Positions 1 to 9,064 of a stretch of 64,000 bases of DNA are shown here, in pieces; the first letter of the stretch is position 1, and each line of letters starts with the position of its first letter. Source of the stretch: an uncultured Erysipelotrichaceae bacterium (GTDB lineage: Bacteria; Bacillota_I; Bacilli_A; Erysipelotrichales; Erysipelotrichaceae); assembly GCA_947167125.1 (NCBI GenBank), contig CAMVGT010000001.1:62001-126000 (forward strand), written 5' to 3'. The notes under the pieces are model-generated. The model ran no database searches, was not told where the DNA came from, and saw only the letters and a program-made list of their open reading frames with translations. Made by a program: the position numbers and the translations under genes.

Positions 1-106
1 TACCTGTTTCCGGCTCCCCCTTCAGTTGGGGTAAACGTTTCTTTTTCAGATACGGCGTCAGAACTTTCAGCCATAACGGCTCCTTTTCCCATTGATCCAG
101 TTTCAT
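1..106 (-). CDS. Partial protein of unknown function, N-terminal 35 residues
   Basis: The gene starts at an ATG at 106 on the minus strand and runs off the left edge. It is preceded by a good ribosome binding site (AGGTGAAAG) and starts 8 bases after the stop of the metallo-hydrolase gene, so the two are very probably co-transcribed. The visible part is rich in Lys, Leu and Trp (MKLDQWEKEPLWLKVLTPYL, then a KKKR cluster). I do not recognise a family from so short a piece. Position behind the hydrolase suggests it belongs to the same TetR-controlled unit. Confidence 0.6.
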   Translation of the reverse strand, partial: MKLDQWEKEPLWLKVLTPYLKKKRLPQLKGEPETG

Positions 107-114
107 CTTTCACC

Positions 115-966
115 TCAGCTAATCCGGTCAGGATCGATTACAATCGAAGGTCCCTTATGCTTTGTGTCTTCTTCAGCCCACACCTGCAGCGGTGTAACGC
201 CTGGAGCGAATGCGCCGCCCTTCTGTTTTTTCCCGTGTGAGAGGCCGGGATGTTCTGCCACATTGATCCAGTCTTTGAGATCTTTGCGGCCGAACAGTTT
301 CAGGCTGTGTCCGGTCAGAATCGTATCGAAGTCATATTTCTCCAGTTTGTGAAGGCTGGCAGCGTATGCCCTGATATCCGTGGATTCCGGCAGATATAGC
401 CATGTGGCAGGATTTGCGCCATCGGATGTAATCATCAGTTTCTTCTCTTTGAAGTAAACCGCGATACTGCCCTGTGTGTGACCGGGTATCTCAATAACCT
501 GAGCGCTCAGGCCGCCCAGATCAAACGTGTCCCCTTCTTTGACAAACTGCCAGTCAGAGAAGTTTACTCTTCCTTCATCTGTGTCTTCCGGATGCTTCGG
601 CACCAGAATCCGCCAGAAGAAGATTTTATTGAACACTTTCAGCGTTTTCTCCATGTAGCGGTGGAATGAAGGCTCATTGTGCTGCTTATAAATCTCCGCG
701 TCTTTTTCATGAATGTGTACCGGTGTATTGAAGTAAAAGTTTCCGCCGGTATGATCGATGTGACCGTGTGTGTTGAATACGGTCAGCGGCAGATCCGTGA
801 ATTCCCTGATATATGCTTTCAGATCCGCGAATCCATATGCCGTATCAATCACGCAGGCTTTTTCTTTTCCGATGATCAGAAAACAGGCAACGCCGGAAGA
901 TGTGATTCCATAGACGCCATCCATCAGTTTTTTGCACTTATATGTCTTTTTAAGTTCTTTCTCCAT
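115..966 (-). CDS. Metallo-beta-lactamase-fold hydrolase
   Basis: A 283-residue MBL-fold enzyme. The zinc-binding signature THGHIDH lies at residues 66-72 (H67, H69, D71, H72). A later PGHTQGS segment supplies the next metal histidine and TGHS a further one. These residues point to a hydrolase of the glyoxalase II/lactonase type; the substrate cannot be told from sequence. The ATG at 966 has an AGGAAAGGG binding site a few bases upstream. No signal peptide is seen, so it should be cytoplasmic. The gene diverges from the tetR gene at 1074 across an intergenic region with two palindromic operators, which makes it a likely target of that repressor. It reads on into the partial gene at the left edge. 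Confidence 0.85.
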   Translation of the reverse strand: MEKELKKTYKCKKLMDGVYGITSSGVACFLIIGKEKACVIDTAYGFADLKAYIREFTDLPLTVFNTHGHIDHTGGNFYFNTPVHIHEKDAEIYKQHNEPSFHRYMEKTLKVFNKIFFWRILVPKHPEDTDEGRVNFSDWQFVKEGDTFDLGGLSAQVIEIPGHTQGSIAVYFKEKKLMITSDGANPATWLYLPESTDIRAYAASLHKLEKYDFDTILTGHSLKLFGRKDLKDWINVAEHPGLSHGKKQKGGAFAPGVTPLQVWAEEDTKHKGPSIVIDPDRIS

Positions 967-993
967 GACCCTTTCCTCCGCTTGACTTTCATC

Positions 994-1038
994 TGATACA
1001 TTTGTATCATAACAGTGCGATGTGAGACAATTGTTTCA
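994..1038. promoter_or_regulatory. Paired TetR-type operators
   Basis: Two near-palindromic 16-mers lie between the divergent hydrolase and tetR genes: TGATACATTTGTATCA at 994-1009 and TGAGACAATTGTTTCA at 1023-1038. A further half site, TGAGACA, follows near 1047. Closely related sites lie upstream of the esterase-like gene that starts at 3746. This is the usual arrangement for an autoregulating TetR-family repressor that also controls its neighbours. The assignment to the local TetR is inferred. Confidence 0.7.
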
Positions 1039-1073
1039 TAGAAAATGAGACACACAAAAGGAGTTTGTATCAG

Positions 1074-1613
1074 ATGAATCCACAGGAAAAAAACACTTAT
1101 GTAAAACAGCAGATTACAAAGGCGCTGATCAGCCTGATGAAAAAGAAAAAAATCACCGACATCTCAATCAGTGAAATCTGTGACAAAGCCCAGGTAGGCA
1201 GAGCATCCTTTTACCGCAATTATGATTCAAAAGAAGAAGTCATCGAAAAACACGCAGAATACCTCATCCATTCATGGGCTGACCAGGTGGATGTGGATCC
1301 TGGCGCGAATATTTACAACTTTTTTGCAAGCATGTTCAAACACTTTCAGGACAACAGCGGTTTTTACAAAGTTCTCTATAAGCAGAACATGTCGCCGATG
1401 ATTCTGAACGCCATACGTAAAAGACTGAATGTCAGTCCCAATACAGATCCGGCCGCTTTATACAGCAGCGCTTATATCGCTTACGGAATATTCGGATGGA
1501 TCGACATCTGGTTCAGCAACGGCATGAAAGAAACGCCGGAAGAACTCAACCGCATTATTGTAAACAACATCAACACCATGATCAAAGGAGCCAAAGAACT
1601 CGAAGAACTCTGA
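1074..1613 (+). CDS. TetR/AcrR family transcriptional regulator
   Basis: A 179-residue one-domain repressor. The N-terminal helix-turn-helix (about residues 10-55) has the TetR pattern ISISEICDKAQVGRASFYRN followed by S-K-E-E. The C-terminal ligand-binding half is helical. The ATG at 1074 is preferred because AAGGAG sits 10 bases upstream; a TTG at 1065 is a weaker in-frame alternative. It diverges from the MBL hydrolase. Matching operators upstream of itself, the hydrolase and the gene starting at 3746 suggest a small local regulon. The inducer is unknown. A strong hairpin follows the stop. Confidence 0.85.
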   Translation: MNPQEKNTYVKQQITKALISLMKKKKITDISISEICDKAQVGRASFYRNYDSKEEVIEKHAEYLIHSWADQVDVDPGANIYNFFASMFKHFQDNSGFYKVLYKQNMSPMILNAIRKRLNVSPNTDPAALYSSAYIAYGIFGWIDIWFSNGMKETPEELNRIIVNNINTMIKGAKELEEL

Positions 1614-1618
1614 AATAA

Positions 1619-1654
1619 AAGCGAAGCCGGATCATAAACCGGTTTCGCTTTTTT
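1619..1654. terminator. Rho-independent terminator between convergent genes
   Basis: The inverted repeat AAGCGAAGCCGG / CCGGTTTCGCTT has an 8-base loop and is followed by a T-run on the plus strand. It ends the tetR transcript. The A-run on the other side lets it serve the minus-strand esterase gene too. Confidence 0.85.
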
Positions 1655-2616
1655 CATCTGTTCTTCTCTATATCCTGCCAGTTGGAATTATGCAGGATCT
1701 CAGCGTCTTCCCCAAGGAAAGCTTTTCCTGCTTCTTCGTTCCCCTGCAGCTGATACAGCATCCAGGCGGTCATATAGCCGTCTGTTCTCATCAGCATCTC
1801 TTCATGTTCCGCGCCTGCCGCCCTGGCTCTGATCTTCATCACATCCTCCGGAACCTGCTCATAGTTTTCAATCAGCGCAGACAGCGGTGATACGCCTCCG
1901 TATTCTTTTGTCGGGTCCTTCACTCCCTTGTCATCGGACTTTCCGGTTCCGGCGGTCATGAAATACGGGATGCGGATTTTTGTCACATCATAATGCCAGC
2001 CGAAATTGCCAGCCATGAACTGATAGGCGGCACTGCCGGTGAAAATGGTCTTGTACATCTTCCCGTTTTCATATTCCGAAACAGCAGCCAATGCGCCGGC
2101 TCCGCCCTGGGAATATCCGATAATGCCCATGTTTTCCTGATCCATGCGGCCATAAAGAATATGATCCGCCGGAAGATTCATCACACAGTCCAGTGTGATG
2201 GACGCTGTTTCACCGGTTCCGGTCTGCGGATCTTCGTTTCCCACAACGATAAAGCCCCAGGAAGCCAGTCTTTCAAAAAAAGGTTCATAGGATGCCGCCG
2301 GTGTTCCGCTGGCATTTACGACCATGATCACAGGATACTGATCGCTGTTCTTTTCAAGCTCAGCAGGATACCAGAAACGGATTTTGGCGATCGATTCATT
2401 CTCTGAGGATATTTCTGTATAAGAGACTTCATGATCACCTGGCCGGGAATATTTCATTTCAAGTTCTGCGTCCGATGTGAACTTCTCAAAATACCCTTCT
2501 GTGATATCCGTATCTTTTCCGGAAGGAAACTGCGCTTTGATATAAAAGAACAGACCCGCTCCGCCGGCAGCCAGCGCGGCAATGATTATCAGCATCACTT
2601 TTGTCATTTTCTTCAT
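1654..2616 (-). CDS. Membrane-anchored alpha/beta hydrolase
   Basis: A 320-residue protein with one N-terminal membrane segment (about residues 6-27) and an extracytoplasmic alpha/beta-hydrolase domain. The nucleophile elbow is G-Y-S-Q-G with Ser at about 169. An EHEEM segment near residue 266 is a candidate for the catalytic histidine. The overall layout resembles dienelactone hydrolase or PAF-acetylhydrolase-like esterases; the substrate is unknown. AGAAGGTGA precedes the ATG. The gene starts 11 bases after the stop of the next esterase-like gene, so the two form an operon read leftwards. Confidence 0.75.
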   Translation of the reverse strand: MKKMTKVMLIIIAALAAGGAGLFFYIKAQFPSGKDTDITEGYFEKFTSDAELEMKYSRPGDHEVSYTEISSENESIAKIRFWYPAELEKNSDQYPVIMVVNASGTPAASYEPFFERLASWGFIVVGNEDPQTGTGETASITLDCVMNLPADHILYGRMDQENMGIIGYSQGGAGALAAVSEYENGKMYKTIFTGSAAYQFMAGNFGWHYDVTKIRIPYFMTAGTGKSDDKGVKDPTKEYGGVSPLSALIENYEQVPEDVMKIRARAAGAEHEEMLMRTDGYMTAWMLYQLQGNEEAGKAFLGEDAEILHNSNWQDIEKNR

Positions 2617-2627
2617 ATGTCACCTTC

Positions 2628-3746
2628 TTATTCATTCAGCAATGAGAGCCCGTGACTTTGAACATTCCCATTCACGGCTGCGTAAATCCAGTCCGCGACG
2701 CTGACATCATCCTCCAGTCTGTCAAAAACATTGCCGGATATGATTGTATGCTGTGTGTTGCGGGTTTCCGGATCCTCTTTGTATTTCCAGATATATATAC
2801 CGATACCGGGGATATTCTTCTGCAGGCCGTCAGCCATTTCTGCAAGATCCGCCTGGAACAGATCACCGTTCTCTTTGTTTCTGGTCATCGTTCCGGTCCG
2901 GATATACGCCTGGTATTCCTGCAGAGTATCATCACGATATGAACAGTCGAAAAGGATTTTTACTGTATCGCCGCGCTTATTATGCAGTGCGGTAAGACTG
3001 TCCAGAACCAGATTGTCACTGATCAGCCGGTCGGCGATGATTGGAGGTGCCTGCCACAATTCTTCAGCTGTTTCATGCCAGCCCTCATAGAGAAGCAGTG
3101 AACTGTCCACGCATACCGTGATATTATCCGCAGAAGGGAACCGGTCGATTACATCATCCGCCAGAAGCGATGCTGCAAAGCCGCCTGCCGAGAAACCGGT
3201 CACCAGCAAAACGTCGGGATTGCCGATATAAGGCGCAGCCGCATCCATGAAGGCAGAATAGTTGCTGTAGCCGTTATGATAAACCACCTTCTCCTTACCG
3301 CCGTCTGTATAATGATATTCACCCGTTCCGCTGTGAAAATCTCCACTGGCGTATGGCAGAACAAGGAAAGTCCAGTCACGGAAAGGATTTTCTTCTGAAG
3401 TGCTGCCGATTCCTCCGGAAGCGACGAAATCCTGTACCTGGGCTGTTGTGGCAAAAAACTCTTTGCCATGTTCGGAAGTATATCCGTTGATACTTACTCC
3501 GCCGCCGAAGAAATATACAGCAACCTTGTTCTCTGTCCCGACCCTGATAAGCCCGTGCCATTCGCTCCCATCGGAGGACTTTGTCCCATCCGGAGTAATC
3601 CGGTACCATTTTCCGGTTTCCGGTTCGCCTTTAAGTTCCGGATGTCGGACAAAAACTGTTCTGCTAAGGATCGCTCCCACTGCAATGGCCGCGATTATCA
3701 CAGCAGCAATCAGTATAATTCCTACAGTTTTCACAGCTTTTTTCAT
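2628..3746 (-). CDS. Membrane-anchored pectinacetylesterase-like hydrolase
   Basis: 372 residues from the preferred ATG at 3746, which has GGGAGGA 6 bases upstream; upstream in-frame codons lack a site. An N-terminal membrane anchor is followed by a hydrolase domain with F-L-V-L-P-Y-A-S-G-D-F-H-S-G-T, the nucleophile motif G-F-S-A-G-G, and late Asp/His residues. This pattern fits the pectinacetylesterase/Notum-like fold, but the real substrate could be any O-acyl group. It is first in a two-gene operon with the alpha/beta hydrolase. Two TetR-type operators lie just upstream of the start. Confidence 0.6.
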   Translation of the reverse strand: MKKAVKTVGIILIAAVIIAAIAVGAILSRTVFVRHPELKGEPETGKWYRITPDGTKSSDGSEWHGLIRVGTENKVAVYFFGGGVSINGYTSEHGKEFFATTAQVQDFVASGGIGSTSEENPFRDWTFLVLPYASGDFHSGTGEYHYTDGGKEKVVYHNGYSNYSAFMDAAAPYIGNPDVLLVTGFSAGGFAASLLADDVIDRFPSADNITVCVDSSLLLYEGWHETAEELWQAPPIIADRLISDNLVLDSLTALHNKRGDTVKILFDCSYRDDTLQEYQAYIRTGTMTRNKENGDLFQADLAEMADGLQKNIPGIGIYIWKYKEDPETRNTQHTIISGNVFDRLEDDVSVADWIYAAVNGNVQSHGLSLLNE

Positions 3747-3767
3747 AACATCCTCCCGGCATCTGAC

Positions 3768-3811
3768 CGAAACAAATGTATCACAAACGCACAAGTGATA
3801 CATTTGTTTCA
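3768..3811. promoter_or_regulatory. TetR-type operators upstream of the esterase operon
   Basis: Two 16-mers, CGAAACAAATGTATCA at 3768-3783 and TGATACATTTGTTTCA at 3796-3811, match the operators near tetR at 994-1038. A looser copy begins TGATACACATG just downstream. Their position immediately upstream of the start at 3746 is suited to repression. The rest of 3812-4000 shows no gene. Confidence 0.7.
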
Positions 3812-4007
3812 GTGAAAATGATACACATGCGGTTTGTTTGTTTCACTGTATGCAGATCATCTCGGTCTGTGAAGGCTTAAGCTGCTGTTTGAGAAAACGG
3901 CAGGAATGGACATCTATGTAACGTTTAAAGTGACGCCTGAAATGTGCCTTTGAAACTGTTCTGACGCCTTGTTAAGATAGAGTTCTCAGTATTCACAGCA
4001 CCCTGTC

Positions 4008-4042
4008 AAAAAAAGCACTGCCGATCAGGCAGCACTTTTTTG
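4008..4042 (-). terminator. Terminator of the beta-glucoside operon
   Basis: On the minus strand a GC-rich imperfect stem (AGTGCTGCC / GGCAGTGCT, two internal mismatches) with a 5-base loop is followed by seven Ts. It lies just after the family 1 glycosidase stop at 4059. Confidence 0.7.
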
Positions 4043-4058
4043 CAGATTGTAAAGACTG

Positions 4059-5312
4059 TTATCTGTTGTAAGAGCCGAGAAATGCAAGGCTCGGTTTGGG
4101 TGTGTGGATCTGATTTTCCCTGTCCAGGGATACCAGTCCGAACTGCATGGAATAGCCGCTCTGCCATTCCCAGTTGTCAATGAATGACCAGTAGAGATAG
4201 CCCTTGATAGGAAGGCCTTCCTCTTTGCACTTCATGACACCTTCCATTGCCGTACGGATGTATTCGACTCTTTCCTGATCATCGGCAGTGGCAATGCCGT
4301 TTTCCGTAATCAGAAGATCACCTTTGAATGATTCATGGACACGTCTGATCACACGGCCTGCACATTCGGGATAATATTCATATCCCATCTGTGTTACTTT
4401 CACATCAGATGCAGGATCGAGTTCTCCGTCTTTGGAGAAGATGGCTCTTGTATATGTCTGGATACCGAAGAAATCATCGTTTTCAATGGTGGGCAGATAA
4501 TGCAGGAAATCCTTTTCCCAGTCCTTGTCCGCATTTTCTTTGCCGTCATCGGTGTACTGCAGATCACGCACACTTAAGCTGAGACCTGCTTTTGTGCCGG
4601 GAAGAATGCGGTGAATGACTTCGACTGCCTTCTTATGGGCAAGGCATACAATCTCATCGCCATGGGCTGAACGGGGTGAAGTGAATACGGCTGCCTGTTC
4701 AACGCCGAAGACTTTGAGGTTTTCTTCTTTGGCAAACTGTTCCTGTTCTGCCATCTTTTCCAGATCCATACCGATCTGAAGGCTTCCGCCTTCGGTATGT
4801 TTCATGATCTTTTCCAGATAGCCGGCAATCAATGTGCCCATATTGGCTTCATTGATTGTGACAATCCAATGGATGTTTCTGTCCCTGAGATGCTCACAGA
4901 CATATTCAGCATATCTTGCGAAATAATCAGGAGTTGTGTCCGCTTCCCAGCCGCCTTCGCTGATCAGCCACTTGGGACATACGAAATGGAGAAGCGTGAT
5001 CACGGGTTCAATTCCATATTCGTGACAGGCATCGACCATATCCAGATAATGGTTCATTTCCTCTTCGGAGAATTTGCCCTTTTCCGGTTCGATTCTTGCC
5101 CATTCAAAGGAGAAGCGGTAGGCATTGAGGCCTGCCTCATGCATCATACGGATATCTTCCCGATAGGTATGATAATGATCCGCTGCGTTTCCGGAGGGTT
5201 CTTTGTATCCGCCGGTTTTCATGTATTCCTGTGCCCAAGTGTCGCTGTTGATGTTGTTGCCTTCAACCTGGCCGCCCGCCGTTGCGGAGCCGATCAGAAA
5301 TGTTTCATTCAT
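4059..5312 (-). CDS. Glycoside hydrolase family 1 enzyme
   Basis: 417 residues with the GH1 barrel landmarks: N-terminal FLIGSATAGGQVEG, the acid/base Glu155 in TINEAN, and the nucleophile Glu337 in ITENG. It is somewhat shorter than the usual 440-480 residues. It probably hydrolyses a beta-glucoside or 6-phospho-beta-glucoside imported by the PTS IIC encoded upstream. No signal peptide is present. The start overlaps the end of the RpiR gene by 8 bases, so translation is probably coupled. It is the last gene of the operon that begins near 9050. Confidence 0.85.
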   Translation of the reverse strand: MNETFLIGSATAGGQVEGNNINSDTWAQEYMKTGGYKEPSGNAADHYHTYREDIRMMHEAGLNAYRFSFEWARIEPEKGKFSEEEMNHYLDMVDACHEYGIEPVITLLHFVCPKWLISEGGWEADTTPDYFARYAEYVCEHLRDRNIHWIVTINEANMGTLIAGYLEKIMKHTEGGSLQIGMDLEKMAEQEQFAKEENLKVFGVEQAAVFTSPRSAHGDEIVCLAHKKAVEVIHRILPGTKAGLSLSVRDLQYTDDGKENADKDWEKDFLHYLPTIENDDFFGIQTYTRAIFSKDGELDPASDVKVTQMGYEYYPECAGRVIRRVHESFKGDLLITENGIATADDQERVEYIRTAMEGVMKCKEEGLPIKGYLYWSFIDNWEWQSGYSMQFGLVSLDRENQIHTPKPSLAFLGSYNR

Positions 5313-6132
5313 GAGTATGTCCTTTCAAACGTGTATAGTGCCGTTTCATATATTGAAGTACGATATGATCCATTACCGCAAGGGCTGCGAATTTGCCGGT
5401 GTCATCCCGGTTTGTTATGCCTATCGGAATCACATGGTCTGCCCGGTTCATCCGGTTGGAATTCGTGTTCTGAGTCAGAACAATGACCTTTGCGCCGGAG
5501 TCCATGATGATTTCTCCGAGATCATGATAATAGCTGAAGAAGCTTCCGCCTGCCGTGCAGATGATGGCTACGCAGTTTTCATCCAGTGATTTTGCGCATT
5601 CCAGCTGGTTCTCATAGGATTGATACAGTTCCACATATCTGTCCATCATGATCATCCTTGACTGGAAGAAATGACCGGCATTCCAAAGGAAATGATGGGA
5701 GAAGTACGCGGTTCTTTGCGCATCAGAGATCATATCCGCCGCTTTGGCGATCTTCTTCATGTTTTCAGCAGACAATGCGGATGTGATGTTGGCATTCACC
5801 TGTTCCGCATACATCTCAGCCGCCTTCTCATCCGAAGTCTTCAGCAAAGATCTGAACTGATCCGTATAATCATCCATCAGTCTGAATTCCATATTCAGAT
5901 CATCGTGGAAATTCTTGAAACTCGTATAGCCGAGAAAGCGGCAGAAGCGTGATATCGTCGCCTGGGATACATAGCAGAGGTCTGCCATCTCGGCGATTGA
6001 CATGCGTTTGACTTTTTCACTGTTTTTAACCAGTGTCAAAGCAATGTCATAGTAAGAATCATGTACCTGAGCTGTATTGATAAAATTAAGCAGCCTTTCA
6101 GAAACTGATCCCATGGAAATTCTGTCGTTCAT
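5305..6132 (-). CDS. RpiR/MurR family transcriptional regulator
   Basis: 275 residues with an N-terminal RpiR helix-turn-helix (about 15-75, with SIAEMADLCYVSQATISRFC) and a C-terminal SIS sugar-phosphate-binding domain. It sits between two glycosidase genes and is co-transcribed with them. It therefore most likely senses a phosphorylated disaccharide and controls this operon through the 19-bp palindromes at 7621 and 9065. That pairing is an inference from position. Confidence 0.85.
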   Translation of the reverse strand: MNDRISMGSVSERLLNFINTAQVHDSYYDIALTLVKNSEKVKRMSIAEMADLCYVSQATISRFCRFLGYTSFKNFHDDLNMEFRLMDDYTDQFRSLLKTSDEKAAEMYAEQVNANITSALSAENMKKIAKAADMISDAQRTAYFSHHFLWNAGHFFQSRMIMMDRYVELYQSYENQLECAKSLDENCVAIICTAGGSFFSYYHDLGEIIMDSGAKVIVLTQNTNSNRMNRADHVIPIGITNRDDTGKFAALAVMDHIVLQYMKRHYTRLKGHTHE

Positions 6133-6170
6133 AATGCATTTACTCTCTTGAAATCAGTCTAGCACAATTC

Positions 6171-7547
6171 TCAGAATCCGTTGTTTCTGATTACGGTCTG
6201 ATACCAGCTGAAACTCTTCTTTTTGATGCGTGCGCATTCCTTCGGATCGGTTTCGGTTCTGTCGATATAAACCAGTCCATAGCGCTTTGCGAAACCCTGG
6301 TGTGAGGAGACAACATCGACAAAGGACCACGGACAGTAGCCGAATACGGGTACGCCCTCTTCGATCATCTTATGGATCTGTGAGAGATGGGCACGGAGGT
6401 ATTCAATTCTGTATATGTCATTGATCTCACCGTTTTCATCCGGTGTTTCGGATACGGCCATACCATTTTCAGTGACGATCATCGGCAGCTGATATCTCTG
6501 ATAGATCTTTTCCATTCCGGTGCGCAATCCATCCGGATCAATTCCCATATCCATCCATTCTGTTTTTTCAAGATAAGGGTTGGCACAGATGTCATAGAGA
6601 TCGGATACCCAGAACGGAGGCTGGTTGTAATTGATGGGGCCTGTCTTTTCCTTTGCGCAGACACTGAAGTAATAATTGACACCGATGAAGTCGCATGTGG
6701 AGCCTCTGAGGACTGCCTCATCCTCTTTTTCGGTGACCGGATAAAGATCATGATTGCGCAGATAGGAAGTCACAAACGGGGAATATGCGCCTCTGACACT
6801 CATATCAAGCATATAGAATTCCATTAATTCCTCTGCCTGCCATGCGGCTGAGACATCCTGTGCCTTTGAAGTTAACGGATAAACAACCTGGATGGCACAG
6901 ACCGGTCCGATCTTGGCGGAAGGATCGATCTCTCTTAATAATGCGAAGGCTTTATGTTCAGCAAGGGAAACATGATAGCTCATCTGGTAGATATTGCGCA
7001 GATTCTGAACCGGATCCTTTTCATGGCTGCCGTTGAGGTTTCCGGCTGCTGTGGCGATCAATTGTTCATTGACAGTGACCCATGTCCTGACTCTGCCTTT
7101 GAAATGTCTGAAGCAGACTTCCGCATATGCCGCATAGGCATCGACCATCTTTCTGCTCTTCCAGCCGCCGAAGGCTTCGACCAATGCCTGCGGGCATTCA
7201 AAGTGATAAAGAGTCACCAGCGGTTCAATGTTGTTTTCCAGCAATGCGTCGATCAGCTGATCATAGAATGCCAGGCCTTCCTCATTGGGCTTGAGTGTTT
7301 CATCGGGCATGATGCGGCTCCAGGAGAAGCTCATTCTGTATGCCTTGAGACCAAGCTCTGCCATCAGGGCAACATCTTCTTTCCAGTGATGATAATGATC
7401 GGCCGCCACCTTTGTATCGGCTGTGCCTGCGGGTACCTTCTGCACATCGGTTGTCGCCAGGCCTCTGCCGCCTTCGTTGTAGCCGCCTTCCACCTGGAAT
7501 GCGCTTGTGGAAGCTCCCCATAAAAAATGATCCGTGAACTTTTTCAT
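6171..7547 (-). CDS. Family 1 glycosidase, probable 6-phospho-beta-glucosidase
   Basis: 458 residues, the normal GH1 length. The N-terminus FLWGASTSAFQVEGG is typical. The acid/base Glu161 is in TVNEQ and the nucleophile is in VTENG. A GGAGG site precedes the ATG. It lies directly downstream of a PTS IIC gene, so a phosphorylated beta-glucoside is the likely substrate. This gene and the one at 4059 are paralogues in the same operon, which suggests two related substrates or linkages. Confidence 0.88.
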   Translation of the reverse strand: MKKFTDHFLWGASTSAFQVEGGYNEGGRGLATTDVQKVPAGTADTKVAADHYHHWKEDVALMAELGLKAYRMSFSWSRIMPDETLKPNEEGLAFYDQLIDALLENNIEPLVTLYHFECPQALVEAFGGWKSRKMVDAYAAYAEVCFRHFKGRVRTWVTVNEQLIATAAGNLNGSHEKDPVQNLRNIYQMSYHVSLAEHKAFALLREIDPSAKIGPVCAIQVVYPLTSKAQDVSAAWQAEELMEFYMLDMSVRGAYSPFVTSYLRNHDLYPVTEKEDEAVLRGSTCDFIGVNYYFSVCAKEKTGPINYNQPPFWVSDLYDICANPYLEKTEWMDMGIDPDGLRTGMEKIYQRYQLPMIVTENGMAVSETPDENGEINDIYRIEYLRAHLSQIHKMIEEGVPVFGYCPWSFVDVVSSHQGFAKRYGLVYIDRTETDPKECARIKKKSFSWYQTVIRNNGF

Positions 7548-7620
7548 ATTTTCCTCCGATCTTCTTTCAGAATTTTTATATCATTTGTCATACATGTCTA
7601 TCTTTCATGTTCGGAAAGTC

Positions 7621-7639
7621 ACTTTCATAATCTGAAAGT
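7621..7639. promoter_or_regulatory. Operator palindrome upstream of the GH1 gene
   Basis: ACTTTCATAATCTGAAAGT, a 19-bp near-palindrome, closely matches the perfect one at 9065-9083. The half sites CTTTCA/TGAAAG suit an RpiR-family dimer or tetramer. A related half site, CTTTCAGAAT, lies near 7564. Confidence 0.65.
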
Positions 7640-7643
7640 ATTC

Positions 7644-7669
7644 AATAAAAGGAGTCCGGCGGACTCCTT
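7644..7669 (-). terminator. Intercistronic hairpin after the PTS gene
   Basis: A perfect 9-bp stem AAGGAGTCC / GGACTCCTT with a 3-base loop is followed on the minus strand by TTTTATT. It could attenuate read-through from the PTS IIC gene into the glycosidase or stabilise the transcript. Confidence 0.65.
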
Positions 7670-7680
7670 CAGAGATGAAT

Positions 7681-8991
7681 TCAGGCTTCTTTTGATTCAG
7701 ACGCTGCGGCTTCCTGTTCCTCTTTATAAGCGATGTTGTCAGCGGCCTTGAAGAACGGATACCAGATGGCTGCACTCATCAGTGTTGCGATGATCTGATA
7801 GACACCGATCTTCCAGGAGCCCTGCAGAATACCATAGATGAGGATGGGCATGGAGCTGAATCCGATGATACCGGTGGGAATCGGCATCAGGCCAAGCTGG
7901 ATGAAGAGATAAGCCAGCAGCAATGACAGAATCGGAACCAGCAGGAACGGAATGATGAACATGAAGTTGTACATCAGCGGCATTGCGAATACGACCGGCT
8001 CATTGATATTGAAGAGTCCGACCGGAAGCACAAGCTTGGAGAAGGACTTGTAGCGCTTTGACTTGGCGAAGAGTGCCATGACAATGACAAGACCGAGTGT
8101 GCATCCGCAGCCGCCGTTGCATGCGAAGTCATACATGGAGATGTTCCACATGTGGGGAATTGTCTGGCCTGCGGCAGCCGCTGCCATGTTGTCACCGACA
8201 TAGGTGAACCAGATCGGGAACAGAACTGCGAGGACTGTATAGGAGCCATGAACACCGACGAACCACAGCAGCTGTGCGCAGATGATCAGGATGATGAATC
8301 CGGGCAGGCTTCCGGTGATATTGGAAAGCGGTGTCTGCAATACTGCATATACGGCATCAACGACATTTCCGTAAGGAGTCAGTGTGAAGAGGACACGGAT
8401 GATGCAGAAGACAATCGCGCAGAGTGCGCCGGGAATGATCGCTGTGAAGTTCTTTGTGACATTCTCAGGGACACCGGAAGGCATCTTGATGGTGATGTTT
8501 CTTTCCACAACCGCAATGTTGATCTTAGTGGTGATGATCGCAACAATGAATGCCAGGAAGGTTCCTCTTGACCCCATGTAGTTCATATTGACCAGGGAAT
8601 CACCTGCCTCATTGGCTGTTAAAGGGATCAGGATCAGATAGCCCATCAGAGCAAGGAATGCATTCTCATTGGCAAGTTCACCATGACCGAAGCTTTTGGC
8701 TGCAGCTCTGGCAACACTGAATACCATGAACAGTGACATGAAATTCATGGATGCGTTGTAGATTGCGCCAAGGCCGTCTCCGATGCCGGTGCTTGTCAGG
8801 AAGTTCTGGTACGGTTCAATCGGAATTGTGTTGAGCAGATTGAATACCGCACCGATCATGATGATCGCCATCAGACCCATGGAACCCTGTCCGATGGACT
8901 GAACGTACTTGTTCTGTGATACCTTCATGGAGAACGGTATCAGCTTTTCATTCAGGAACGAAGTTAAGAAGTTTTCTTTTGTTTCACTCAT
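7681..8991 (-). CDS. PTS system cellobiose-type IIC component
   Basis: 436 residues from the ATG at 8991, preferred because GGAGG lies 5 bases upstream. A longer frame begins at 9036 without a site. The protein has about ten membrane segments and the Lac/Cel family sequence style (IGQGSMGLMAIIMIG, then FNINEPVVFAMP). The NEPVVF motif is the conserved substrate-binding segment of EIIC-Lac/Cel proteins. Its function is uptake and phosphorylation of a beta-glucoside together with IIA and IIB, which are not encoded in this window. It heads the operon with two glycosidases and an RpiR regulator. Confidence 0.9.
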   Translation of the reverse strand: MSETKENFLTSFLNEKLIPFSMKVSQNKYVQSIGQGSMGLMAIIMIGAVFNLLNTIPIEPYQNFLTSTGIGDGLGAIYNASMNFMSLFMVFSVARAAAKSFGHGELANENAFLALMGYLILIPLTANEAGDSLVNMNYMGSRGTFLAFIVAIITTKINIAVVERNITIKMPSGVPENVTKNFTAIIPGALCAIVFCIIRVLFTLTPYGNVVDAVYAVLQTPLSNITGSLPGFIILIICAQLLWFVGVHGSYTVLAVLFPIWFTYVGDNMAAAAAGQTIPHMWNISMYDFACNGGCGCTLGLVIVMALFAKSKRYKSFSKLVLPVGLFNINEPVVFAMPLMYNFMFIIPFLLVPILSLLLAYLFIQLGLMPIPTGIIGFSSMPILIYGILQGSWKIGVYQIIATLMSAAIWYPFFKAADNIAYKEEQEAAASESKEA

Positions 8992-9064
8992 ATTTGCCTC
9001 CGTGCTTTTTACATTGAAATTTATAGCATTGTTCAATCATCCTCCCCTTTCACCGTGTGAACTC

